DNA of 64,000 bases from PRO6 sp035565775 (GTDB taxonomy: Bacteria; Pseudomonadota; Alphaproteobacteria; Rhizobiales; Xanthobacteraceae). Both the position numbers and the translations under genes were made by a program. The stretch is taken from NCBI GenBank assembly GCA_035565775.1, contig DATMRW010000021.1, positions 124,001 through 188,000 on the forward strand. The letters are read 5' to 3'. Shown one piece after another: positions 16,313 through 24,145 of this stretch (its first letter is position 1; the number at the start of each line of letters is the position of its first letter). The notes under the pieces are model-generated. The model worked only from the letters and a program-made list of their open reading frames with translations. It did not search any database and had not been told where the DNA came from.

Positions 16313-18523
16313 TCAGTCGCGGCTTGCCATGTACTGCGGCAGCCAGCTCTCGTGGGCGTGCGACAGTTTCTTGAGATCGACCGAGCCTTCGCCTTCGATC
16401 TCGAGCGTGGTGCCGCCGGTGCGTCCGATCTGGACGCAGGGCACGTCCACCGCCTTCAGCTTGGTCATCACGGCGAGAAGGTGCTTCTCCGGCACGGTCA
16501 CGAGGTAGCGCGCCTGATCCTCGCCATACCACCATGCGTGCGGGACGGTCGCTGCCGGTGCGGCGTCCAGCGTCGCACCGATATTGCCGGCCATCGCCAT
16601 TTCGGCGATCGCGACCAGCAGGCCGCCGTCCGACAGGTCGTGCACCGCCGTCGCAGTGCCGGCGCGGATCATGCCGCGAACGGCATCGCCGTTGCGTTTC
16701 TCGGCGGCGAGATCCACCGGCGGCGGGGCGCCTTCCTCGCGGCCGCAGATGTCGCGCAGATAGACCGACTGGCCGAGCCAGCCATGGGTCTCGCCGATCA
16801 GCAGAATGGCTTCGCCTTCGGCCTTGAACGCAAGCGTCGCCGACTTGGTGAAGTCTTCGAGCAGACCGACGCCGCCGATCGACGGGGTCGGCAGGATGCC
16901 GCGGCCGTTGGTTTCGTTGTAGAGCGACACGTTGCCGGAGACGACCGGGAAATCGAGCGCCGTGCACGCCTCGGAGATGCCGCGCAGGCAGCCGACGAAC
17001 TGGCCCATGATCTCCGGGCGCTCGGGATTGCCGAAATTGAGGTTGTCGGTGATCGCGAGCGGGCGGCCGCCGACCGCGGTGATGTTGCGCCAGGCTTCCG
17101 CCACCGCCTGCTTGCCGCCCTCGAACGGATCAGCTTCGCAATAGCGCGGCGTGACGTCGACGGTGAGCGCAAGCCCCTTCGGCCCGTCCTCGACGCGCAC
17201 GACTGCCGCGTCGCCACCGGGGCGCTGCGCGGTGTTGCCGCCGATGAGATGGTCGTACTGCTCCCACACCCAGCGGCGCGACGACAGCTCCGGCGAGCCG
17301 ATGAGCTTGACCAGCGCCTCGAGGTTCGGCACCGGCGCGTTGATCTCGCGCGCATGGATCACCGGGCGCCCTTCCGTCGGCACCCACGGCCGATCGTAGA
17401 CCGGGGCTTCATCGCCCAGCTCCTTGATCGGCAGATCGGCCATCACCTTGCCGCCATGGCGCACGACGAAACGCTTCGTCGGCGTGGTCGTGCCGATGAT
17501 CGCGAAGTCGAGACCCCACTTGCGGAAAATGTCCTCGGCTTCCTTTTCCTTCTCCGGCTTCAGCACCATGAGCATGCGCTCCTGGCTCTCGGAGAGCATC
17601 ATCTCGTAGGCCGTCATGCCGCTTTCGCGGGTCGGCACCGCATCGAGATCGAGGTCGACGCCGAGGTCGCCCTTGGCGCCCATCTCGACGGCCGAGCAGG
17701 TCAGGCCCGCCGCGCCCATGTCCTGAATGGCGATGACGCAGCCCTTCGCCATGATCTCGAGGCAGGCCTCGAGCAGCAGCTTTTCCGCAAAGGGGTCGCC
17801 GACCTGCACGGTCGGGCGCTTTTCCTCACTGGCGTCGTCGAATTCGGCCGAGGCCATCGTCGCGCCGTGAATGCCGTCGCGGCCGGTCTTGGAGCCGAGA
17901 TAGACGATCGGCATGTCGACGCCGGAAGCCGCCGCATAAAAAATCTTGTCGGCGTCGGCGAGGCCCACGGCCATCGCGTTCACCAGCACGTTGCCGTCAT
18001 AGCGGGTGTGGAAGCGCATCTGGCCGCCGACGGTCGGCACACCGAAGGAATTGCCGTAGCCGCCGATGCCGGCGACGACGCCGGACACGAGATGCCGGGT
18101 CTTGGGGTGCTCCGGCGCACCGAAGGACAGCGCGTTGAGCGCCGCGATCGGCCGCGCGCCCATGGTGAAGACGTCGCGCAGGATGCCGCCGACCCCGGTG
18201 CCTGCGCCCTGATACGGCTCGATGTAGCTTGGATGGTTGTGGCTTTCCATCTTGAAGACCACGGCCTGCCCGTCGCCGATGTCGATGACGCCGGCGTTCT
18301 CGCCCGGCCCCTGGATCACCCACGGCGCCTTGGTGGGCAGCCCGCGCAGATGGATGCGCGATGATTTGTACGAACAATGCTCGTTCCACATCGCCGAAAA
18401 GATCCCAAGCTCGGTGAGGCTCGGCTCGCGGCCGATCAGCTTGAGAATGCGCTCATACTCGTCGGGCTTGAGACCGTGCGACGCAACGAGTTCGGGAGTG
18501 ATTTTGGTTTCGCTGGAAATCAT
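16313..18523 (-). CDS. purL: Phosphoribosylformylglycinamidine synthase subunit PurL (small form)
   Basis: PurL is the ATP-dependent synthetase subunit that converts FGAR to FGAM using ammonia from PurQ, with PurS as bridge. The 736-residue length is that of the small, three-protein form, consistent with the separate purS and purQ genes here. Signatures include LGIFSAMWNEHCSYKSS near the start, GIGDGQAVVFKMESHNHPS-like metal and substrate residues, GGILRDVFTMGARPIA, and AGLTCSAVEMGAKG. The gene reads towards the MHS transporter gene and is separated from purQ-purS-purC by a chemoreceptor gene on the opposite strand. Confidence 0.98.
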   Translation of the reverse strand: MISSETKITPELVASHGLKPDEYERILKLIGREPSLTELGIFSAMWNEHCSYKSSRIHLRGLPTKAPWVIQGPGENAGVIDIGDGQAVVFKMESHNHPSYIEPYQGAGTGVGGILRDVFTMGARPIAALNALSFGAPEHPKTRHLVSGVVAGIGGYGNSFGVPTVGGQMRFHTRYDGNVLVNAMAVGLADADKIFYAAASGVDMPIVYLGSKTGRDGIHGATMASAEFDDASEEKRPTVQVGDPFAEKLLLEACLEIMAKGCVIAIQDMGAAGLTCSAVEMGAKGDLGVDLDLDAVPTRESGMTAYEMMLSESQERMLMVLKPEKEKEAEDIFRKWGLDFAIIGTTTPTKRFVVRHGGKVMADLPIKELGDEAPVYDRPWVPTEGRPVIHAREINAPVPNLEALVKLIGSPELSSRRWVWEQYDHLIGGNTAQRPGGDAAVVRVEDGPKGLALTVDVTPRYCEADPFEGGKQAVAEAWRNITAVGGRPLAITDNLNFGNPERPEIMGQFVGCLRGISEACTALDFPVVSGNVSLYNETNGRGILPTPSIGGVGLLEDFTKSATLAFKAEGEAILLIGETHGWLGQSVYLRDICGREEGAPPPVDLAAEKRNGDAVRGMIRAGTATAVHDLSDGGLLVAIAEMAMAGNIGATLDAAPAATVPHAWWYGEDQARYLVTVPEKHLLAVMTKLKAVDVPCVQIGRTGGTTLEIEGEGSVDLKKLSHAHESWLPQYMASRD

Positions 18524-18792
18524 GGATCCGTCGGGGCTAGCGGGGTGCCCCCCTCTTTACGAAGATAGGACAGGCGCGGAAAGGCCCATTTGTCGTTTAT
18601 TTTCAGACACGAGGCCAAAGTTGGGGACAGGAGCGGGCCGCTCTCCGCTTGTGCTGTCAGATCGTTGTCCCACAATCTTTATCAAGGTGGAACTTCATTC
18701 ATGAAGCCTTAACCGGGCCGCCATAACCATTGGGGAAACGGCTCGAAAATGGGTCCCGTTTCTCAAAATATCTCCCATTGCGGGAACTCGCA

Positions 18793-20205
18793 ATGTCTGT
18801 CCTGAGCCGGGCTGACAATGCGACCATACGACGTCGCCCGGCAGGTTTTGTTGCAATGACATTCGACGATACGCTCGCGAGCCGCCTAGCTTTCAATAAC
18901 ATCAACGACTCCACCCGCCGGACCCTCAATGATCTGCGCCCGATCGCCATGGAGTACCTGCCAAAGGTTCTCGACGACTTTTACGCAAAAGTCACGAGCA
19001 CGCCCGAGATCAGCCGCCTGTTCCCGCGGCAGGAAGTCGTCAACAGCGCTAAATCCGCGCAGGCGCGGCACTGGGAACTGCTGTTCGACGCAAAATTCGA
19101 CGACACCTATATTCGTTCCGTGACGCGGATCGGCGAGACGCACCAGCGCCTCGGCCTTGAGCCGCGCTGGTATATCGGCGGCTACCGTCACATGCTGTCG
19201 AACATGATCCGCCACATCGAGACCAGCATCACCGCCCGCTTCCCGCGCCAGGCGATGTACGAGAAGAAGGCGGAGATGATCGATGCGCTGCTCACCGCCG
19301 CCATGCTCGACATGGACATTGTGATCTCGATCTATCTCGAGGCCGGCATCCGCGCAAAGCACAGCGAGCTCGAGAAGGTGACCGTCACTTTCGACGAGAA
19401 CATCCGCAAGATCCTGCAGGACGTCACCTCGATGTCCGACGGCCTGCGCTCCTCGGCGGATTCGCTGAAGGCCACCGCGAGCGAGACCGAAGTGCTGTCG
19501 ACCAACGTCGCCGCCGCCTCCGAGCAGGCATCGGCCAGCGTCAAGTCCGTTGCCGCCAGCACCGAGCACCTCGGCTCGTCCGTTGCCGAGATTTCCAAGC
19601 AGGTCCAGGAATCGCTGCGCATCGCTCATGAAGCCGTGCAGCAGGCCGACAGCGCCAACGGCCGCATCGCCGAGCTCAGCCAGGCTGCCAGCCGGATCGG
19701 CGACGTCATCAAGATCATCAACGCGATCGCCACCCAGACCAACCTTCTGGCGCTGAACGCGACGATCGAGGCCGCACGCGCTGGCGAGGCCGGCAAGGGC
19801 TTTGCCGTGGTGGCCCAGGAGGTCAAGGCGCTGGCCTCGCAGACCGCCAGCGCGACCGACGAAATCACCTCGCAGATCAACGGCATGCAGGCCTCCACCG
19901 ATGTCGCGGTGGGCGCCATTTCCGAGATCAGCAACACCATCGCGGCGATTTCCCGCAATTCGCAGGCGATCTTCGAAGCGGTCGATCTGCAGAACTCGGC
20001 AACGCGCGAGATGAGCTACAACATCAACATGGCCGCCTCGGGATCGTCCGAAGTCGCCGCGAACATCGTCGCGGTCAACAAGGGTGCGGAGAAGACCGGC
20101 CATGCGGCCGCCGACGTGCACAATTCCGCGCAGACGCTCACGGTCGAAAGCAAGATGCTGCAGACCGAAGTCGACAACTTCCTCAAGGCGCTGCGCGTCG
20201 CCTGA
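18793..20205 (+). CDS. Globin-coupled methyl-accepting chemotaxis protein (HemAT-like)
   Basis: This soluble chemoreceptor has an N-terminal protoglobin haem domain (about residues 40-190) and a C-terminal MCP signalling domain. The proximal haem histidine is likely in IGETHQRLGLEPRWYIGGY. The MCP part includes the conserved hairpin tip LLALNATIEAARAGEAGKGF AVVAQEV (read in two parts). No membrane segment is present, so it is a cytoplasmic oxygen or gas sensor that signals through CheA/CheW. Start is uncertain: ATG 18793 has GGGA upstream, while ATG 18856 (MTFDDT) begins closer to the globin. No che genes are in the window. Confidence 0.93.
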   Translation: MSVLSRADNATIRRRPAGFVAMTFDDTLASRLAFNNINDSTRRTLNDLRPIAMEYLPKVLDDFYAKVTSTPEISRLFPRQEVVNSAKSAQARHWELLFDAKFDDTYIRSVTRIGETHQRLGLEPRWYIGGYRHMLSNMIRHIETSITARFPRQAMYEKKAEMIDALLTAAMLDMDIVISIYLEAGIRAKHSELEKVTVTFDENIRKILQDVTSMSDGLRSSADSLKATASETEVLSTNVAAASEQASASVKSVAASTEHLGSSVAEISKQVQESLRIAHEAVQQADSANGRIAELSQAASRIGDVIKIINAIATQTNLLALNATIEAARAGEAGKGFAVVAQEVKALASQTASATDEITSQINGMQASTDVAVGAISEISNTIAAISRNSQAIFEAVDLQNSATREMSYNINMAASGSSEVAANIVAVNKGAEKTGHAAADVHNSAQTLTVESKMLQTEVDNFLKALRVA

Positions 20206-20252
20206 CAAGGCTTTTCGCAGCCCCACGGGGGCGCGGAGCAGCAGGACACAAC

Positions 20253-20289
20253 AAAAAAGCTGGCCCGGATGACCGGGCCAGCTTTTTTT
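20253..20289. terminator. Bidirectional terminator between the chemoreceptor gene and purQ
   Basis: AAAAAAGCTGGCCCGG pairs with CCGGGCCAGCTTTTTT around a four-base loop. It is a very stable stem with A- and T-runs on both sides, between convergent genes. Confidence 0.9.
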
Positions 20290-20326
20290 ATTTTGCACGG
20301 AGCCGATGAAACAGCGGCAGAGCGGA

Positions 20327-21028
20327 TCAGGCCGCGCGCTGAAGATGCTCCACCAGGCCGGCGAAGATGCCGCGGCCGTCGGTGCAGCCCATGATCTCTT
20401 CGATATGGTTTTCCGGGTGCGGCATCATGCCAAGGACGTTGCCCTTGTCGTTCATGACGCCTGCGATCGAGGCCGATGCGCCGTTGAGGTTGAACTCTTC
20501 GTCCACCTCGCCGTTCGGCCCGCAATAGCGATAGAGCACGCGCCCCTCACCCTCGAGCCGCTCGACTGTGGCGTCGTCGGCCACATAGTTGCCCTCGCCA
20601 TGGGCGATCGGCACGCGGATGACCTGCCCAGCATTATAGCCGCGGGTGAACGGTGTATCGGAGCGTTCGACCTTGAGATGCACGTCGCGGCAGATGAACT
20701 TGATCTGCTTGTTGCGCATCAGGATGCCCGGCAGCATCCCGGTCTCGCACAGCACCTGAAAGCCGTTGCAGACGCCGAGCACGAGGCCACCGCGATCGGC
20801 GAAGGCCCGCACCGCGTTCATCACCGGCGAGCGCGCGGCAATGGCGCCGCAGCGCAGATAATCGCCGAACGAAAAGCCGCCCGGCACGACCACGAGATCG
20901 GTGCCCGCGGGCACTTCCGTCTCGGTGTGCCACAGCATGGTCGGCTCAACGCCCGAGATCAGCTTGAGGGCGTGAGCCATGTCGCGCTCACGGTTGATCC
21001 CCGGAAAGACGAGAACGGCAGATTTCAT
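20327..21028 (-). CDS. purQ: Phosphoribosylformylglycinamidine synthase subunit PurQ (glutaminase)
   Basis: PurQ is the class I glutamine amidotransferase that supplies ammonia to PurL. The 233-residue protein shows VLVFPGINRERDMAHAL, VPGGFSFGDYLRCGAIA, the nucleophile elbow LGVCNGFQVLCE (Cys near residue 90), and the catalytic His-Glu pair in MMPHPENHIEE. It is the last gene of purC-purS-purQ, with only six bases after purS, so translation is probably coupled. A strong terminator follows about 37 bases downstream. Confidence 0.97.
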   Translation of the reverse strand: MKSAVLVFPGINRERDMAHALKLISGVEPTMLWHTETEVPAGTDLVVVPGGFSFGDYLRCGAIAARSPVMNAVRAFADRGGLVLGVCNGFQVLCETGMLPGILMRNKQIKFICRDVHLKVERSDTPFTRGYNAGQVIRVPIAHGEGNYVADDATVERLEGEGRVLYRYCGPNGEVDEEFNLNGASASIAGVMNDKGNVLGMMPHPENHIEEIMGCTDGRGIFAGLVEHLQRAA

Positions 21029-21034
21029 TGAGTT

Positions 21035-21280
21035 TTATCCGACCACTTCGACCCGGAAGTTCTCGATCACCGTGTTGGCCAACAGCTTCTCAGCCGCAGC
21101 CGTGACCAGCTCCTCGGCCTTGGCCTTGTCGGCCGCGCCGTCGAGCTCGATGTCAAAAACTTTGCCCTGGCGAACGCTGGCGACGCCAGCGACGCCCAGG
21201 GATTTCAACGCGCCCTCTATGGCCTTGCCCTGCGGGTCAAGGACACCGTTCTTCAGCGTAACAGTCACACGCGCCTTCAT
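21035..21280 (-). CDS. purS: Phosphoribosylformylglycinamidine synthase subunit PurS
   Basis: PurS is the small structural subunit that dimerises and docks PurQ onto PurL so ammonia can be channelled. At 81 residues it is the usual length. Motifs are KARVTVTLKNGVLDPQGKAI at the N-terminus, the helix EGALKSLGVAGVASVRQGKV, and the C-terminal LLANTVIENFRVEV. It is tightly packed between purC (five bases) and purQ (six bases). Confidence 0.96.
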   Translation of the reverse strand: MKARVTVTLKNGVLDPQGKAIEGALKSLGVAGVASVRQGKVFDIELDGAADKAKAEELVTAAAEKLLANTVIENFRVEVVG

Positions 21281-21285
21281 TGTCC

Positions 21286-22053
21286 TCAGCTCTTTACCAG
21301 TACCGGGCCGGTGCCCGCCGGCCGCTCATTTTCGCTCATGATGCCGAGGCGCTTTGCGACTTCGGTATAAGCTTCAACCAGCCCGCCGAGATCGCGGCGG
21401 AAGCGATCCTTGTCGAGCTTCTCGTTCGACTTGACGTCCCACAGGCGGCAGGAGTCGGGGGAGATTTCGTCGGCGACGATGATCCGCACCATGTCGTTCT
21501 CGAACAGGCGGCCGCATTCCATCTTGAAATCGACGAGACGGATGCCGATACCGAGAAACAGGCCGGACAGGAAGTCATTGACGCGGATGGCCAACGCCAT
21601 GATGTCGTCGATCTCCTGCGGCGTCGCCCAGCCGAACGCGGTGATGTGCTCTTCCGAGACCATCGGGTCGTTCAGCTGATCGTTCTTGTAATAGAACTCG
21701 ATGATCGAGCGCGGCAGCTGAGTGCCCTCTTCGATCCCGAGGCGCTGCGACAGCGAGCCGGCCGCCACGTTGCGGACGACGACTTCCAGCGGAACGATCT
21801 CGACCTCGCGAATCAACTGCTCGCGCATGTTGAGACGACGGATGAAGTGGGTCGGCACGCCAATGTCGTTGAGGTGCTGGAAGACGTATTCCGAAATCCT
21901 GTTGTTCAGGACTCCCTTGCCTTCGATGACCTGATGCTTTTTGGCGTTGAAGGCGGTCGCGTCGTCCTTAAAGTGCTGAATCAGGGTGCCAGGCTCAGGG
22001 CCTTCATAAAGCACTTTGGCCTTGCCTTCGTAAATGCGGCGTCGACGGCTCAT
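21286..22053 (-). CDS. purC: Phosphoribosylaminoimidazole-succinocarboxamide synthase
   Basis: PurC joins CAIR and aspartate with ATP to form SAICAR, which PurB then cleaves. The 255-residue product begins MSRRRRIYEGKAKVLYEG. It carries KDDATAFNAKKHQVIEGKG, EVVVRNVAAGSLSQRLGIEEG, LVDFKMECGR and ADEISPDSCRLWD, which are ATP- and substrate-binding segments. An in-frame ATG at 22083 would add ten residues; the 22053 start matches the usual N-terminus. It heads the purC-purS-purQ operon and is divergent from the DUF1476 gene, so the 293-base gap between them should hold both promoters. Confidence 0.97.
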   Translation of the reverse strand: MSRRRRIYEGKAKVLYEGPEPGTLIQHFKDDATAFNAKKHQVIEGKGVLNNRISEYVFQHLNDIGVPTHFIRRLNMREQLIREVEIVPLEVVVRNVAAGSLSQRLGIEEGTQLPRSIIEFYYKNDQLNDPMVSEEHITAFGWATPQEIDDIMALAIRVNDFLSGLFLGIGIRLVDFKMECGRLFENDMVRIIVADEISPDSCRLWDVKSNEKLDKDRFRRDLGGLVEAYTEVAKRLGIMSENERPAGTGPVLVKS

Positions 22054-22346
22054 AGGAATGTACCGGGTTTTGTTGAAATCCATGGATTGGATGTGCTCCG
22101 TGTGACAGCTCTACCCGCAGCGGAGCTGCCGCGAGGGCCGGAAGGAAACAGAACGCGAACCAGACCCATGGCCAACCTAGCCCATTGAGTTGGTCAGCAC
22201 AATCGACGCCGCCGCGATCTGGGGGTTTATCCAGCCCCGTGCGACGCCGCGGCCGTTGTTTTAGCTTGCTCAGCCACGTATTTATGCACGCACTGGCACC
22301 GTCGCAATGGCGGGCCAGCCTCTCTCTTGCCATTGGAACCAAGCCC

Positions 22347-22664
22347 ATGACAACTTTCGACCAACGCCAGGAAGGCTTTGAGAAGAAATTCGCCCTCGAC
22401 GAGGAGCAAAAGTTCAAGGCAATCGCCCGGCGCAACAAGATGCTTGGTATGTGGGCCGCCGCAGAGCTTGGCAAATCGGGCGCCGAAGCCGACGCCTATG
22501 CCAAAGAAGTGATCGCCGCCGATTTCGACGAACCCGGCGATGACGACGTGCTGCGCAAGGTCGCCCAGGACCTCGCGGGCAAGGGCATCACCGCCCAGGA
22601 TATCCGCCAGAAGATGGACGCCCTGCTTCCCGAAGCCGCCGCCCAGATCAAGGCCGGCGAGTAA
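22347..22664 (+). CDS. ATPase inhibitor subunit zeta (DUF1476) protein
   Basis: This 105-residue helical protein is of the DUF1476 family, which in Paracoccus is the zeta subunit that binds and inhibits F1-ATPase in alphaproteobacteria. It starts MTTFDQRQEGFEKKFALDEE, the family's inhibitory N-terminal region, and continues KFKAIARRNKMLGMWAAAELG. The gene being divergent from purC is a common arrangement in this bacterial group. A longer open frame upstream (from 22185) lacks similarity and is ignored. Whether this copy inhibits ATP hydrolysis as strongly as the Paracoccus protein is not known. Confidence 0.9.
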   Translation: MTTFDQRQEGFEKKFALDEEQKFKAIARRNKMLGMWAAAELGKSGAEADAYAKEVIAADFDEPGDDDVLRKVAQDLAGKGITAQDIRQKMDALLPEAAAQIKAGE

Positions 22665-22703
22665 TCAGCCTCCGCCAGTCCTCACTTGCCGACGCGACCG
22701 CCG

Positions 22704-23924
22704 TTACGATCGCGTCGCCTCATGACGAACCTGGGCGAGGTGGATCAGGTCCAGCACCGCTGCGACGTCTTGCTCCACCTCGGCCGCCCTCACCTCGACC
22801 ACGGCGTAGTCCCGCGCCTCCAGCCAGCGCTTGCGCGTCGCCCGGTCCCGGAGCACCACGTCGCTCTCCTCCGGGTTCACCAGTTCGATCGCCATTCGCC
22901 GGGGGAATGACACGAAATCCGGAATATGGCGGCCGATCGGGGTCTGGCGCTTGAAGGCGCCGGCAAAGCGGCGGTCCGACCGCAGCTCACCCCAGAGAAT
23001 CCGCTCGGCATCGGTGGGATTGCGCCGCAGCAGCCGCGCCAGCCCGCGCACCGTGCCGCTTTCATGCGGCGAGCGGCTCTCACCGTGCTCGGCCAGCAGC
23101 GCGCGCAGGCGCGTCGCCCCTTCGCCGTCCATCACCCCGCCCTTCGCCGGCCCCTTGCGGCCATCCGCAATTGCCATCACCACGCCGTGCAGGGTGTGGA
23201 GATCCTGCCGGGTCGGCTCCATCCGGACAAAGATGTTGCGCAGGTTGACCAGCATGGTCTCGCGCTTCTCCGGCGGACGCAGAAATTCCACCTTGTCCAG
23301 CTCCTCGACAAGATTGTCGAAAAATACGTTCATCTGGTGCTGCGAGCCGCGCTCGGAGCGCTCCGGCATCACGAATGGCAGCGCGCCGCGGGTCGACTGC
23401 TTGAACCACTCGTAGCCGACGAGCAGCACCGCCTGCGCGAGGTTGAGGGACGAGAATTCCGGGTTGACCGGGAAGGTGATGATCCGGTTGGCGAGCGCAA
23501 CTTCCTCGTTCAGAAGCCCGATCCGCTCGCGTCCGAACAGGACGCCGACCGTGCCGCTGGCGGCGGCCTCGCCGATCGCCTCGGTCGCTGCCGCCTCGGG
23601 GCCGACGACAAGCTTGGCCTGATCGTGCGCCCGCGCCGTGGTCGCGAACAGCAGCGAGCAATCGGCCACCGCCGCCTCGACCGTGTCGAACAGCTCCACA
23701 TTGTCGATGATGTGATCCGCCCCCGACGCTGCCCGCCGCGCGTGAACATTGGGCCAGCCGTCGCGCGGCTTCACCAGCCGCAGGCGCGACAGGCCGAAAT
23801 TGGCCATGGCGCGCGCCGCCATCCCGATATTTTCGCCAAGCTGCGGCTCGACAAGGATTACGACGGGGGCCGCCCCATTGCCGGACGGCTTCGATTGGTC
23901 GGTGCCAGCACCGGACATCGGCAT
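22704..23924 (-). CDS. TrmJ-like RNA methyltransferase fused to a DUF559 endonuclease-like domain
   Basis: Residues 18-260 form a SPOUT (SpoU/TrmJ) methyltransferase: VVILVEPQLGENIGMAARAM at the start, VGVLFGRERIGLLNEE, and the knot motif VNPEFSSLNLAQAVLLV. TrmJ methylates the ribose at position 32 in the tRNA anticodon loop. Residues 295-396 match DUF559, a Vsr/PD-(D/E)xK-like nuclease domain: AERILWGELRSDRRFAGAFK, RQTPIGRHIPDFV, then MAIELVNPEESD where relatives have IExDGxxH. The catalytic core of this second domain therefore looks degenerate. The start MPMSGAG is the first ATG; MSGAG at 23918 is also possible. Confidence 0.88.
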   Translation of the reverse strand: MPMSGAGTDQSKPSGNGAAPVVILVEPQLGENIGMAARAMANFGLSRLRLVKPRDGWPNVHARRAASGADHIIDNVELFDTVEAAVADCSLLFATTARAHDQAKLVVGPEAAATEAIGEAAASGTVGVLFGRERIGLLNEEVALANRIITFPVNPEFSSLNLAQAVLLVGYEWFKQSTRGALPFVMPERSERGSQHQMNVFFDNLVEELDKVEFLRPPEKRETMLVNLRNIFVRMEPTRQDLHTLHGVVMAIADGRKGPAKGGVMDGEGATRLRALLAEHGESRSPHESGTVRGLARLLRRNPTDAERILWGELRSDRRFAGAFKRQTPIGRHIPDFVSFPRRMAIELVNPEESDVVLRDRATRKRWLEARDYAVVEVRAAEVEQDVAAVLDLIHLAQVRHEATRS

Positions 23925-24145
23925 ATACCTTCAAGAACGTGAGTTGCGGCCCTCGCATTGCGCGTCCGAACGCGGAACTCAAGCAATTTCTCGGACTTTT
24001 TTTGTTGGCGAAGCGGAATTGCGAACCGCTTTTCGCCCATATCGGGGCCGATCAGGCCCTCGCGCGCTTGAACCTCATCGCCTTTCGACTAAGGATCGGC
24101 CCGCGACAGGTTTGGCCGGCGCCGGCCGGAATCGGAAAAGGATGC

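Noticed and set aside
16292..18364. A 690-codon open frame on the plus strand, antisense to purL.
   Set aside because: It mirrors purL codon structure in a GC-rich genome, is full of Arg/His/Gly/Asp low-complexity stretches and has no recognisable domain. The same applies to long antisense frames over alaS (28807-30654), gcvP (32921-34807), the carotenoid oxygenase gene (45430-47097) and the molybdenum hydroxylase gene (56168-58450).
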